Positions 52,650-61,609 are shown, counted from the first letter of the stretch. The stretch is 64,000 bases of DNA from Gandjariella thermophila (GCF_005405885.1 NZ_BJFL01000001.1:62001-126000), one strand, 5' to 3'. Numbers and translations are program-made. The notes: generated by a model from the letters alone, not told the origin.

Positions 52650-52900
52650 CGACCACCGGCCAGGCCCCGCTGATCGGCGTGCTCGGCGCCAGTCGGGCCG
52701 CGATCCTCGCCCAGCTCGACCTGCCGATGTCCACCACCTACCTGGCCTGCCAGCTCGAGCTGGCCGCACCAACGGTCAGGGTGCACCTCAAAGCACTCCA
52801 CCAGGCCGGCATCGTGTCCTCCCGGCGCGACGGGCGCAGCGTGCGCTACCAGCGCACCTGACTCGGCGACCTGCTGGTTGCCGGAGGCGAGCGCACCTGA
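52650..52900 (+). pseudogene. Broken ArsR-type winged-helix regulator
   Basis: The frame gives PLIGVLGASRAAILAQLDLP, STTYLACQLELAAPTVRVHL and RRDGRSVRYQRT, the C-terminal winged helix of an ArsR-like regulator. A TGA at 52859-52861 interrupts it, and the frame continues as LGDLLVAGG, the usual next residues (T-x-LGDALL); a CGA-to-TGA change would explain it. The N-terminal part is missing, ending at the edge of the tandem repeats. Confidence 0.6.
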
Positions 52901-52952
52901 GCGGCGCACCACAGCACGGACGGGCCCGGAGGTGTCGGGGAGCGACAGACGG

Positions 52953-54032
52953 TCAGGGTGACGGAGCGCCCTTTCGGACGGGATGCGTCTCGAGCCCGTA
53001 GGCGCGCGGTGCGACGCGGTCGAGGACGTCCGGTTGCCACAGCCGGTCGGGTACGGGCAGCACGAAGACGTCGACCTCATGGCCGCGTCGCACTTGTCCG
53101 GTCTGGATCACCTGGCGGCTGTGCACGTCGAGCAGGCAGATCACGTCCGGGGCGGTGGCGACGACCTCGCCGTCGCACATCACCATCGCGAACTCGTTCT
53201 GCATCTCCACCCGCAGCACCCGCCGCTGGTCGGTGGCGCGGATGCCCACGCTGCCTCGGGCGAAGGTCGGTCCGGCGAACCGGCGCACCTCCAGCACGGT
53301 GCCCTGGCCCAGATGGTGACCGCCCAGCCGCGCGGCCAGAGCCTTGCCGTCGTCTCTCGCGGCGATGCCCGCCAGGTACCGCCCGCCGAGGGTGATGGCC
53401 TGGCTGACCGAGCCGGTCAACGCCTGCGTCCGGAACGTCTCCGCGCGCAGGGGAGGGCAGGCGACGGCCGCCCAGCCGCCGAGGCCGGCGACCGCGCCGC
53501 GGATCACCCGCTCGGCGAGTCTGGCGTCGGCGCCGTGCAGGATCACCGCGGTGCCGTGCGCGTCGGCGAACACCCAGGTGCCGCGGAGTTCCGCGCCGAC
53601 GACCGTCTGGTCGAGCCGGCTGCAGGCCCTGCCGCTGAGGTCGGCGTCCACGACCGGCTTGCCGGTCTGCGTCGCGGCGAGGAACGGGTACAGCGTCGTT
53701 GCCCCGCCGATGAGCGGAACGGCGATGGCGTCGACGGTGGCACCGAGGTGGCGTTCCGCGACCTGTACCGCGCGCCGCCATTCGTCTCCGGCCGGCAGTT
53801 TCTCCGCACCCACCGACGCCGACGAACCGACCACGGCGACCGGCAGCACCCAGCCGCCGGACAGCGCGTCGACGGTGACCAGTCGCGCGGCCGCGCCGTT
53901 GGTCAACGCCGTACTGACCAGCAGCGCACCCAGGCGTGGGCCGCCGCCGCCCGAGCCGAGCAGGTTGGCCCCCCAGTGCAGCGCTTCCACGTCGTCGAGG
54001 CTGAGCAGCCGAGCAGGCGGCACCCGTACCAC
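52953..54032 (-). CDS. DUF917 (S-Me-THD-like) protein, paralogue 1
   Basis: 359 residues of the DUF917 family: WGANLLGSGGGGPRLGALL at the start, VGAEKLPAGDEW, PLIGGATTLYPF and VVDADLSGRA in the first domain, and VATAPDVICLLDVHS in the second. The family was linked to S-methyl-thiohydantoin desulfurase and lies near hydantoinase genes; the reaction here is not certain. It is the last gene of a three-gene leftward operon, 8 nt after its paralogue. Confidence 0.82.
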   Translation of the reverse strand: MVRVPPARLLSLDDVEALHWGANLLGSGGGGPRLGALLVSTALTNGAAARLVTVDALSGGWVLPVAVVGSSASVGAEKLPAGDEWRRAVQVAERHLGATVDAIAVPLIGGATTLYPFLAATQTGKPVVDADLSGRACSRLDQTVVGAELRGTWVFADAHGTAVILHGADARLAERVIRGAVAGLGGWAAVACPPLRAETFRTQALTGSVSQAITLGGRYLAGIAARDDGKALAARLGGHHLGQGTVLEVRRFAGPTFARGSVGIRATDQRRVLRVEMQNEFAMVMCDGEVVATAPDVICLLDVHSRQVIQTGQVRRGHEVDVFVLPVPDRLWQPDVLDRVAPRAYGLETHPVRKGAPSP

Positions 54033-54040
54033 CAGTCTTG

Positions 54041-55135
54041 TCAGGTCAGGTCGTTCATCGGCAGGAAGTCGACGTCCAGGCCGAACGCCCGGGGTCCGAA
54101 CACCGAAAGCGCCTCGGGGGTCCGCATGATCGCGGGTGCGCCGATGGCCAGCACACCGACGCGCTGCCCGTAGCGCAACCCCTCGGTCGTGATCGGTTCC
54201 GCGGTCTCCGCGTTGACCACGGCGATGAGGTCCGGGACGACGACCCTGATCTTGCCGTCGATGCGGGCGAGCAGGTGCTCGTTCTGGAACTCCAGTTCCA
54301 GAACGGAGTCGTCACTCGAGGACTGGATCACGGCTCGGCCGCGGGCGAAACCGCCGGTGGTGCGACGCTCCACGTCCACGATCCGGCCCCGGAAGATCGT
54401 CTCCGCCCGCTCGTACATGGTGTCCGCGAACAGCGCGGTCAACGCCTGGAACGGGTCGCGGTGCCGCTCGCGCGCCTCCCGGATGCACCGACCCAGGCGG
54501 AAGGCCAGGGTGAGGGTGCCCGGCACGGCGGTGCGCCGCACCTCGGCTCCGCTCATGGCGAAGCCCGCGGTACTCGCGGTGCCGCCCATCCGCACGGTCA
54601 GTCCGCGGGCCAACCACTCGAGCCGGCGGTTGTCCGGGCCGGTGTCCAGGACGCCCCGCTCGCCGTGCACGCCGGTGAGCGCGAACGGTGAGCCGCTCAT
54701 CCCGTACACGCCGAACGTCACCATCTGCAGTTCGGGGAACGCGCGGCCCATGCCGTCGGCGTCCACGACGGGCAGTCCGAGTTGCGCACCCACCAGCAGC
54801 GGCACCATCGAGTTGGACCCGCCGCACTCGACCGGAACGGTGGCGTCGGCCCGCCGGCCCAGGTGCTCCTCCAGCGTGCGCAGCGCCAGACTCGCCTCCC
54901 GGCCGGTGGGCAGTTTCTCCACCCGCACGGTCGGCGCGCCCATGCCGGCGGTCGGAATCACCAGGGCGTCGTCCGCCAGCTCGTCGAGACCGATCACCGT
55001 GACGGTGCGGCCGCGCAGGTATTCCTGCTCGACCATCAGCCTGCCGAGGTAGGGATCTCCGCCGCCGCCCGTGCCCAGCAGCGCCGCCCCGCGGGCCAGG
55101 TCGGTCAGGTCCTCGACGTGCAACTCCCGTGCCAA
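54041..55135 (-). CDS. DUF917 (S-Me-THD-like) protein, paralogue 2
   Basis: 364 residues, clearly related to the next gene: LARGAALLGTGGGGDPYLGRL, VRVEKLPTGREA, VECGGSNSMVPL and VVDADGMGRAFPELQM; the C-terminal domain has VVVPDLIAVVNAETAEPIT. Two adjacent DUF917 proteins are typical of this family's operons, where they may form a heteromer. The upstream gene encodes an NCS1 permease, consistent with uptake and processing of a hydantoin- or pyrimidine-like compound. Confidence 0.83.
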   Translation of the reverse strand: MARELHVEDLTDLARGAALLGTGGGGDPYLGRLMVEQEYLRGRTVTVIGLDELADDALVIPTAGMGAPTVRVEKLPTGREASLALRTLEEHLGRRADATVPVECGGSNSMVPLLVGAQLGLPVVDADGMGRAFPELQMVTFGVYGMSGSPFALTGVHGERGVLDTGPDNRRLEWLARGLTVRMGGTASTAGFAMSGAEVRRTAVPGTLTLAFRLGRCIREARERHRDPFQALTALFADTMYERAETIFRGRIVDVERRTTGGFARGRAVIQSSSDDSVLELEFQNEHLLARIDGKIRVVVPDLIAVVNAETAEPITTEGLRYGQRVGVLAIGAPAIMRTPEALSVFGPRAFGLDVDFLPMNDLT

Positions 55136-55213
55136 ATCCGGCTCACCCTCCCACCGGCAGCAGGTCGCCGCCCGGCGACAACACCGAGGAAACCGCGACG
55201 TGGCGCCGAAGGC

Positions 55214-56542
55214 TCATGCGGCCGGGGAGGCGGCCGGACGGTCCGGTCGCAGACCGGTCGGCGCCCTGCCGAGGCCGCGCACCAGCCCGATGCGGCCGGC
55301 GCCCGCATACAGCACCGCCGCCACCACGAGAGCGTTGACACTCGGCAGGCCGACCGTCACGAAGGCGCCCACCAGCGCGGCGACCAACCACACCACCAGA
55401 CTGACCGGCACCCACGCCGGGGCGGTCGAGGGCAGTTCCCGACCGGCCGAGTGCAGTTCCGACCGCCACCGCCGGACCAGGAAGTACTCGGCCACGATGA
55501 TTCCCGGTATCGGCGGAAACACCACGCTCAACAGCTTCAGGAAGTCGGTGAACTGCGACAGGATGCCCGCCGCGGCCAGCAGGCTGCCCAGCACACCCAT
55601 CACGATCGTCAGATGCGCCCGGTTGACCCGGCGGCCGAACACCGTGTCGATGAAGTTCGCCAACCCGAGCGAGCAGGAATAGAGATTCCAGTCGTTGATC
55701 TTCAATGTGGCCGTGACGATCACCAGGGCGCCGAGCCAGCCGGTGGAGGAGGTGACGATGGAAATGATGTTGCTGGTCCGTACGGCATGGGCGAGCAGCA
55801 CGCCCGCCGAGCCGACCAGCCACTCGCCCAGGGTGATTCCCACCACCGTCTGCCTGACCACGTCACCGGCTGACCGGTTGAACCGCGTCATGTCCGGCGT
55901 GCTGATCGCGCCCACCATGAACGACCCAGCCACCAGCGTGGCCGCCGGCACGAGCCCGAGGTGCGGTCCGGGCGGTGCCTCGCTGAGCAGGGTGGCGAGG
56001 TCGTGCCGGCTGAGTTCGGTCACGATCGACACCCCGGCGAGCACCAGGAACAGCGGCACGGTGACGTAGGCGGTCCACGCCATCCACCGGAATCCGAACG
56101 TCACGATGACGGTCACCGCCACGCCGAACAGCAGCGACCATGCCCAGACCGGTAACACCCCGAGGTGCGCCAGGCCGCTCCCGGCGATCTGGGTCTGCAC
56201 ACCGAACCAGCCGACCGCGCTGAGCCCGATGGCCAGGCCGGCCACGGCCGAACCGCCCTGCCCGAAACCGGTCCACCGCGCCAGCAGCGACGTCGACAGC
56301 CCCTCCCGCTGGCCGACGACGCCCACGGCGATCGAGACCAGTTCCAGCACCACGGCGCCGAGCGTGAAGGCGAGAAACGCCTGCCAGAAGGACATGCCGA
56401 AGCCGAGCGTCGCACCCAGCAGGAAGTTGGGCACCACCGAGAGTTGGCCGAACCGCTGGGCGGCCACGGTCAGCCACGATGTGCGTCGATCATCCGGCAC
56501 CCGCGCCAGCGCATAGTCGTCGTGCCCGACTGAGGCCGCCAT
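55214..56542 (-). CDS. NCS1 permease (cytosine/hydantoin type)
   Basis: 442 residues with twelve hydrophobic segments. NCS1 landmarks: QRFGQLSVVPNFLLGATLGFG, GQREGLSTSLLARWTGFGQGG, and VGAISTPDMTRFNRSAGD. Relatives carry cytosine, purines or hydantoins with H+ or Na+. It is the first gene of the operon with two DUF917 proteins, which favours a hydantoin-like substrate. GAAAGGGA precedes ATG 56542. Confidence 0.85.
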   Translation of the reverse strand: MAASVGHDDYALARVPDDRRTSWLTVAAQRFGQLSVVPNFLLGATLGFGMSFWQAFLAFTLGAVVLELVSIAVGVVGQREGLSTSLLARWTGFGQGGSAVAGLAIGLSAVGWFGVQTQIAGSGLAHLGVLPVWAWSLLFGVAVTVIVTFGFRWMAWTAYVTVPLFLVLAGVSIVTELSRHDLATLLSEAPPGPHLGLVPAATLVAGSFMVGAISTPDMTRFNRSAGDVVRQTVVGITLGEWLVGSAGVLLAHAVRTSNIISIVTSSTGWLGALVIVTATLKINDWNLYSCSLGLANFIDTVFGRRVNRAHLTIVMGVLGSLLAAAGILSQFTDFLKLLSVVFPPIPGIIVAEYFLVRRWRSELHSAGRELPSTAPAWVPVSLVVWLVAALVGAFVTVGLPSVNALVVAAVLYAGAGRIGLVRGLGRAPTGLRPDRPAASPAA

Positions 56543-56703
56543 CGACGTCCCTTTCCGCTCGGTTCACCACGGCGAGAGGCCCACACAGTAATCGGTCGAC
56601 CACGCTGCGGCCCATGGGCATCTGGCACAGCGGTCGCGGTCGGCTGGGCAGACCGCACAGAATCGTCCTCTTCGGACGGATACCGGGGTCCGGCTGCCCG
56701 TCC

Positions 56704-58221
56704 TCAGCGGCGGCGGTGGGCGTCGAAGCGGGGCAGGGCCGCGCAGAGTTCCGGCAGGTTGCGCCCGGCGCGCAGCACCGCGCCGTCCGGGCGGACGACC
56801 GCGGCGTGCGCCCGGCCCCGCCGCAGCCACCGGTGCAGGTCGCTGCCCGGTTCGGCGGTGACGAGAGCCGCGCCGCGCCGCTCGATGTCGGCCCGTTGCG
56901 CGGCGGACGCTGCGACCGCCGTGACGATCGCGAACCGGCCCGCGGCCACGTCGTCGAAACGCCGCTGCCCGTCCAGGACCGCGTTGGGGCACAGCCGGCC
57001 CGCCAGACCGCGCCGCAGCCGTGGCCGCATCACCAGCGCGGATCGGCGCAGCGCTGGCGTCTCGCTGTCCAGCGCCCGCCGCCGCAGACCGGGCAGCAGA
57101 TGCAGCCGCGGAGCCACCACCCGGCGGAGGAGGTTGCCGAGCCTGCCGCCCCGCGTCATCGCGGCGCCGACCAGCTTGGCCAACCGGATCAGCGTGCGGG
57201 CGTGGGACTCGCGTTCCACCTCGTAGGTGTCGAGCACGGTCTCCGGCAGGGTCCCGCCGAGCACACCGGCGAGTTTCCAGGCCAGGTTCATCGCGTCGCG
57301 CAGGCCGGTTCCCAGGCCCTGGCCGATGAATGGCGGGGTGAGGTGGGCGGCGTCGCCGAGCAGGAACACCCGGCCAACGCGCCAGCGGTCGGCGATCTGG
57401 GCGCGGAAGGTGTAGTCGGCCACGCGGACGATCTCCAACTCGTCGGCGGGGACGTCGCCGGTCCACGGCGCGATCAGCGGATGCAGCCGCCCGATCTCGC
57501 GGTAGCCGTCCGCGGTCTCCCCGGGCGCCAGCCGGAACTCCCAGCGGTGCCGGGTCCTGCCGACCCGCATGTACGTGCCGGCGCGGACGGGGTCGCAGAC
57601 CTGGTGCACGCCCTCCCACTGGCCGAGATCGGCGTCGGTGGTGACGTCCACGACGAGCCAGCGTTGCGTGAACCCCAGGTCGCGCATGGTGGCGCCGATG
57701 GACGTCCTGGTGAGGCTGTTGGCGCCGTCGCAGCCGAGGACGTATGCCGCGTGGACCGCGCCGCGCCGGCCGGTGGCCAGGTCGGTGACGTCGACCCGCA
57801 CGCCGTCGCCGTCGGGGGTGAGCGCGGTGACCTCGGTGCCGCCGCGCACGGTGGCGGTGCCGCACCGCTTGAGGTTCCCGCGCAGGATCGCCTCCAACTC
57901 GGGCTGGTCGAATAGGCTCGCCTGGGGATAGCCGTGCCTGCCCCGCGTGGCGTCGCGGTGGAACTCCGCCAGCACACGCACGCCGCGGTCGAGGAGCCGC
58001 AGTCCCCGGCACGGCCTGGACATCGCGGCGAACTGGTCGGCGACACCGAGGCGCGCGACGATCCGGTGCACCTCGTCGTCGAGGGAGACCGCGCGGGGCT
58101 GCGGGTAGATCGACTCCCACCGGTCGAGCACCAGACACTCCACGCCGTACTGGGCGAGCAGCGTGGCGGCGGTGAGGCCGGTCGGGCCGGCGCCGACGAT
58201 CACCACGGGGACCGCGCTCAT
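56704..58221 (-). CDS. FAD-dependent aromatic hydroxylase (MhpA type)
   Basis: 505 residues. N-terminal FAD motif VVIVGAGPTGLTAATLLAQYG, the DG motif VLGCDGANSLTRTSIG and GRVFLLGDAAHLTPPFIGQGLGTGLRDAMNLAWKL, all in the order of class A flavoprotein hydroxylases such as 3-(3-hydroxyphenyl)propionate hydroxylase. The C-terminal 110 residues form the thioredoxin-like third domain. No ring-cleavage enzyme is beside it. It lies 161 nt upstream of the permease operon on the same strand and may or may not belong to it. Confidence 0.85.
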   Translation of the reverse strand: MSAVPVVIVGAGPTGLTAATLLAQYGVECLVLDRWESIYPQPRAVSLDDEVHRIVARLGVADQFAAMSRPCRGLRLLDRGVRVLAEFHRDATRGRHGYPQASLFDQPELEAILRGNLKRCGTATVRGGTEVTALTPDGDGVRVDVTDLATGRRGAVHAAYVLGCDGANSLTRTSIGATMRDLGFTQRWLVVDVTTDADLGQWEGVHQVCDPVRAGTYMRVGRTRHRWEFRLAPGETADGYREIGRLHPLIAPWTGDVPADELEIVRVADYTFRAQIADRWRVGRVFLLGDAAHLTPPFIGQGLGTGLRDAMNLAWKLAGVLGGTLPETVLDTYEVERESHARTLIRLAKLVGAAMTRGGRLGNLLRRVVAPRLHLLPGLRRRALDSETPALRRSALVMRPRLRRGLAGRLCPNAVLDGQRRFDDVAAGRFAIVTAVAASAAQRADIERRGAALVTAEPGSDLHRWLRRGRAHAAVVRPDGAVLRAGRNLPELCAALPRFDAHRRR

Positions 58222-58254
58222 CGCGTCACCACCAAGGTGCCGGCGGGCCTTCGG

Positions 58255-58533
58255 TCAGCCCCGGACCCGGCGCCGCAGCTGGTCGGGATAGTCGTCATAG
58301 CTGGCGATGACGTCGTCGAGGTCGATGATGGGCGGAAAGTCCTCGACCGGCTGCCGCTCGGCGAGGAACGCCGCGGTGTGCTCGACCACGGTCCGCTCCT
58401 CGACCCCGGTGACACCAAGCTCGTCGAGCACCCCGGGGTCGACGGAGAACCGGGATTCCGCACTGTCCGCGCCGCTGGCAGCGCGCACGAGGTACTCGTG
58501 TTCCGCCACCGCTTCGACGTCGAACCGTGCCAT
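58255..58533 (-). CDS. Small acidic protein, function unknown
   Basis: 92 residues: ARFDVEAVAEHEYLVRAASG and FSVDPGVLDELGV, with a tail VASYDDYPDQLRRRVRG. It has no membrane segment. I recall similar short proteins in actinobacteria but no function. ATG 58533 is preceded by AGGAGG and was preferred to the ATG three codons upstream. It ends 33 nt before the flavin hydroxylase gene, likely one operon. Confidence 0.62.
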   Translation of the reverse strand: MARFDVEAVAEHEYLVRAASGADSAESRFSVDPGVLDELGVTGVEERTVVEHTAAFLAERQPVEDFPPIIDLDDVIASYDDYPDQLRRRVRG

Positions 58534-58764
58534 GGTGGCCACCTCCTGACTCGTTCGCCCGCCACGTCGATCGTTCCGCCCGGCACGTGCCCCGCCCCGG
58601 GAACCGACGGCCGGGACGACGCACGCTCCTGTCGCCTACCCGCGCCGGCCGCCCGGCACACGCGGGGCCGCGCGACCCGCCCCGTACGGGGCATCGGCGC
58701 CTACCGCGGGTGCCGGCCGCCGCCCTCGGCGTGGCGCTGTGTCGCGGGCACCGTGCCCGGCTCC

Positions 58765-58788
58765 GGTATACGGTGAGGTATACGGTGA
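58765..58788 (+). promoter_or_regulatory. Duplicated -10 promoter of the recombinase gene
   Basis: GGTATACGGTGA occurs twice in direct tandem (58765-58776, 58777-58788). Each copy holds TACGGT, a TANNNT -10 element; the second ends 7 nt before ATG 58794, giving a leaderless mRNA, while the first would start 12 nt further up. Confidence 0.55.
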
Positions 58789-58793
58789 TCACG

Positions 58794-60263
58794 ATGTCCG
58801 CCGATCTCGAGCCCGCCAGCCTCGGGAACCGCCGCCGGGTGGTGCCCGCCGTGCGGGAGCGGCACGCGCCCGGCGCGGCGGAGCGGCCCACCGTGGTGGA
58901 CGCCGAGTTCGTGCCGGACGATCCACTGGGGTCGGGTGGCGCGGCCGCCTTCGACGCGCTGCTCGGCGACTGGCTGCTGGGCTACAGCAATCCGCGCACC
59001 CGGCTTTCCTACGGGGACGCGCTGGGCCTGAACCGTGACTGGGTCCGCGACCTCGGCGGCCAGCCCGCCGCGTCGCCGGCCCCGTCCACCTCCCGGCGCC
59101 GCGCGACGCCGCCGCGCCGGACGGGCCGGCACCGGGACCTGGCGTGGTTCCGGTGGTGCGACCGGCATGCGCTCCACCCGCTGGCCGCCACCAGCACCGA
59201 CGTCAAACGCTGGCAGGCCGACATGGTCGCCGCGGGGGTGCGCAAGACCACCCGCGCGCACCGGCTGGCCGTGGTCGGCGAGCTGTACCGGTACCTGGTG
59301 GACGCGGGCGCCGTGCCGGCGAACCCGGCCGCCTTCGACCGCGGCGGGCTGGGCCTGGCCAGCCGGGCGGACACCGCCGCGACCGTCGTGCTCACCGCCG
59401 AGCAGGTGGACCAGCTCCTGCTCGCCGCGGGCCGCCCCCGGCGCGGGCTGCACCCGCTGATGGCCCGGCGCGCGGTGGCCGTCGTCGCGATCTTCACCCT
59501 GGGCCTGCGGGTGGCCGAACTCGCCGGCCTGCGCCGGAGCGACCTGCACCAGACCCGCGGCCGCCGCGCCCTGCGGGTGACCGGCAAGGGGGACAAGTCG
59601 CGGATCGTCTACCTCTCCGGGCTGGCCGCCGATGCCATCGACGCCTACCTGGCCGAACGTGACCGCTGGACACGCGGCGCGGTACTCGCCAACCCCGGCG
59701 CGGTCGGCCCCCGGCACAGCCCGCTGATCGCCACGCGAGACGGCGGGCACATGGACCCGAGGGACATCTGGGCGCTGATCCGCCGCGTCGCCAGGGCAGC
59801 CGGGCCCGCACTGGCGGATGTCGCCGACCGGATGGGGCCGCACGTGCTGCGGCACTTCTATGTCACCGCGGCCGCCGAGGCGGGCGCCGACATGACCCAC
59901 GTGCAGGCCGACGTGGGGCACGCCTCGGTGGACACCACCAACCGCGTCTACAACCAGGCCGCCCGCCACCCCGACCGGTCCGCGGTCGACCTCGTGGCGA
60001 GCGCGATCCTTGCCGCCCGCTCCCGGCACGACGGTGAGCCCGACGAGCGGTACCGGGCCGCGCTGGACGCGTTGGCCGCCGAGGACCCGGTGGAACAGCT
60101 GGTGGCGTTGCAGCAGCTCGAGCGGGTGGCCGAACGGCACCCGGAGCGGGCCCGCGACATCGCCGCGCATCTCGCCGGCCTGACGCGCCAGCCGGCACCA
60201 CATCCCCGGGTCGCCGAGGCCGCGGCGGCCCTGCACGCCCGGCTCGGTGGCTCCGGCCGCTGA
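58794..60263 (+). CDS. Tyrosine recombinase/integrase (XerC/D-like)
   Basis: 489 residues. The catalytic set is complete: Arg239 in LGLRVAEL, Lys265 or 268 in TGKGDKSRIVYL, His350-x2-Arg353 in GPHVLRHFYVT, His376 in VGHASVDTT and Tyr386 in NRVYNQA. The N-terminal SAM-like domain is interrupted at about 88-112 by a Pro/Ala/Arg/Ser-rich insert, and 100 residues follow the Tyr, more than in XerC or XerD. It cuts and joins DNA via a 3'-phosphotyrosine. No tRNA or duplicated att site is visible in the window, so it may be a resident recombinase. Confidence 0.88.
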   Translation: MSADLEPASLGNRRRVVPAVRERHAPGAAERPTVVDAEFVPDDPLGSGGAAAFDALLGDWLLGYSNPRTRLSYGDALGLNRDWVRDLGGQPAASPAPSTSRRRATPPRRTGRHRDLAWFRWCDRHALHPLAATSTDVKRWQADMVAAGVRKTTRAHRLAVVGELYRYLVDAGAVPANPAAFDRGGLGLASRADTAATVVLTAEQVDQLLLAAGRPRRGLHPLMARRAVAVVAIFTLGLRVAELAGLRRSDLHQTRGRRALRVTGKGDKSRIVYLSGLAADAIDAYLAERDRWTRGAVLANPGAVGPRHSPLIATRDGGHMDPRDIWALIRRVARAAGPALADVADRMGPHVLRHFYVTAAAEAGADMTHVQADVGHASVDTTNRVYNQAARHPDRSAVDLVASAILAARSRHDGEPDERYRAALDALAAEDPVEQLVALQQLERVAERHPERARDIAAHLAGLTRQPAPHPRVAEAAAALHARLGGSGR

Positions 60264-60342
60264 GCGTTGCGCAGCCGGCGCGGCAGGTCCTTCCCGGGCG
60301 CCGCCCACCGCGGCGACCACAAGAGGCATAGGCTGGCCGGCC

Positions 60343-60693
60343 GTGACCACACCGTCGCCGCAGGATCCGGTTGGCGTGTTGCGGCGCGCCGTCGATGACC
60401 TGCTGCACGTGCTCTCCGTGGCCGACCACGGGCGGCAGGGGCGCGAGGAGGTCAACGACGCGCTGGTCGGTTTCACCCGCCGCGCCCAACCCATCCAGCA
60501 GCCGCTGGCGGAACTCGCCGCGGCCGAGGGCGGCGCGCTGGCCGGTGCGCTCGCCCACCTGCGTCGCGCGTTCGGCCATCTCGCCGTCGACGATCTGGAG
60601 GCCGGGCGCAGCGAGGTGGCCGCCGCCCGCGGCCTGCTGGCCCCGCTGCGCCGTCCCGCCGCCCCCGACACCGGGCTGACCCGCTACCCGTAG
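60343..60693 (+). CDS. Small helical protein, function unknown
   Basis: 116 residues, mostly helical: VLRRAVDDLLHVLSVADHG, VNDALVGFTRRAQPIQQPL and LAHLRRAFGHLAVDDLEAG. I do not recognise the family. TAGGCT (60329-60334) ends 8 nt before GTG 60343, a leaderless start that supports the gene. Its last codons overlap the end of the convergent M55 peptidase gene by 10 nt. Confidence 0.55.
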   Translation: MTTPSPQDPVGVLRRAVDDLLHVLSVADHGRQGREEVNDALVGFTRRAQPIQQPLAELAAAEGGALAGALAHLRRAFGHLAVDDLEAGRSEVAAARGLLAPLRRPAAPDTGLTRYP

Positions 60694-61511
60694 CTGCCCT
60701 CGATGGCGGCCGCGGCCACGGCGGTGACCACCTTGAACGCCTTCATCGCCTCGGTCATGGTGGGCGCGTCGAAGCCGACCCGGCGCGGCCCGATCTGCTC
60801 GACGGTGGGCACCGCCGAGGCGGCCAGCGCCAGGTGGGTGGCGTCGAACTCCACCTCGACGCGGTGCCCGCCCGGCCGTGGCTGGCCACGGCCGGCGTGG
60901 ACCATGGCGGCCTGGGCGGCGGTGCGGATCCGCTCCGCGGTGCGCTCCGGTGGCAGGCAGATCGCCGCGTACCGGCTGACGCACTCCTTCACCGCCACCC
61001 GCCGCGCCCGCGGCGCGTAGCCCTCGGCGTCCGCACAGGCCTTGTCGTCCCCGGTGACCAGCAACACCGGCACGCCGTGCTCGGCGGCCAGCGCCGCGTT
61101 GAGCCGGCCCTCGCTGGCCGGCTCGCCGTCCAGCCAGACCCCGGTGATCGAGTTCTCCAGGTAGGTGTGGGCGAGCACGCCGTCCTGGCCGGCGCCGGCG
61201 TGGTAGCCGAGAAAGATCACGCCGTCCACGCCGGAGTCGATGCCCTGCATCATCGACAGCGGCTTGTGCCGGCCGGTGAGCATCCTGGCCCGCGGGTCGA
61301 GGTCCTCCAGCAGCAGGTTGCGCTGGCTCGAGTGCGCCTCGTTGACCAGGACGTCGGTGGCGCCACCGGCGTGCAGGCCAGCCACGCAGGCGTTCACGTC
61401 ACCGGTGAACAGCCGGCGAAAGCGCTGCCACTGCTCGGTTCCGGGCACCACGTCGTCCGTCCAGGTGACGCCCGTGGCGCCCTCCATGTCAGCCGAAATC
61501 ATGATCCGCAC
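60684..61511 (-). CDS. dppA: M55-family D-aminopeptidase (DppA type)
   Basis: 275 residues. The metal motif at the start is RIMISADMEGATGVTW (Asp and Glu), with later ligands in LVNEAHSS and IFLGYHAGAG; the C-terminal VTAVAAAAIEGSYG is usual. The prototype is the zinc D-aminopeptidase of the B. subtilis dpp operon, which splits D-Ala peptides. TAACGT ends 7 nt before GTG 61511, a leaderless start, and the longer frame to 61535 is not needed. It is divergent from an oligopeptide transporter, as a functional pair. Confidence 0.87.
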   Translation of the reverse strand: MRIMISADMEGATGVTWTDDVVPGTEQWQRFRRLFTGDVNACVAGLHAGGATDVLVNEAHSSQRNLLLEDLDPRARMLTGRHKPLSMMQGIDSGVDGVIFLGYHAGAGQDGVLAHTYLENSITGVWLDGEPASEGRLNAALAAEHGVPVLLVTGDDKACADAEGYAPRARRVAVKECVSRYAAICLPPERTAERIRTAAQAAMVHAGRGQPRPGGHRVEVEFDATHLALAASAVPTVEQIGPRRVGFDAPTMTEAMKAFKVVTAVAAAAIEGSYG

Positions 61512-61541
61512 GGGTTCCACGTTACGACTTGGCAAGATCAG

Positions 61542-61582
61542 CCGGTAACTATTGACTACTTACGATAATTCATAGTTACTGG
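61542..61582. promoter_or_regulatory. Operator dyad between dppA and the transporter genes
   Basis: CCGGTAACTAT (61542-61552) and ATAGTTACTGG (61572-61582) are complementary at 10 of 11 positions, 19 nt apart, in the only AT-rich part of the divergent promoter region. A TTGACT -35-like element lies between the arms. A single regulator could control both directions. Confidence 0.55.
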
Positions 61583-61609
61583 CTAACGGCAGGCGAAGGG
61601 GTGGTGGGT

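Noticed and set aside
50506-60342. att-site pair or tRNA flanking the tyrosine recombinase as proof of an integrated element.
   Set aside because: I could not find matching direct repeats or a tRNA by eye; left as an open question in the findings.
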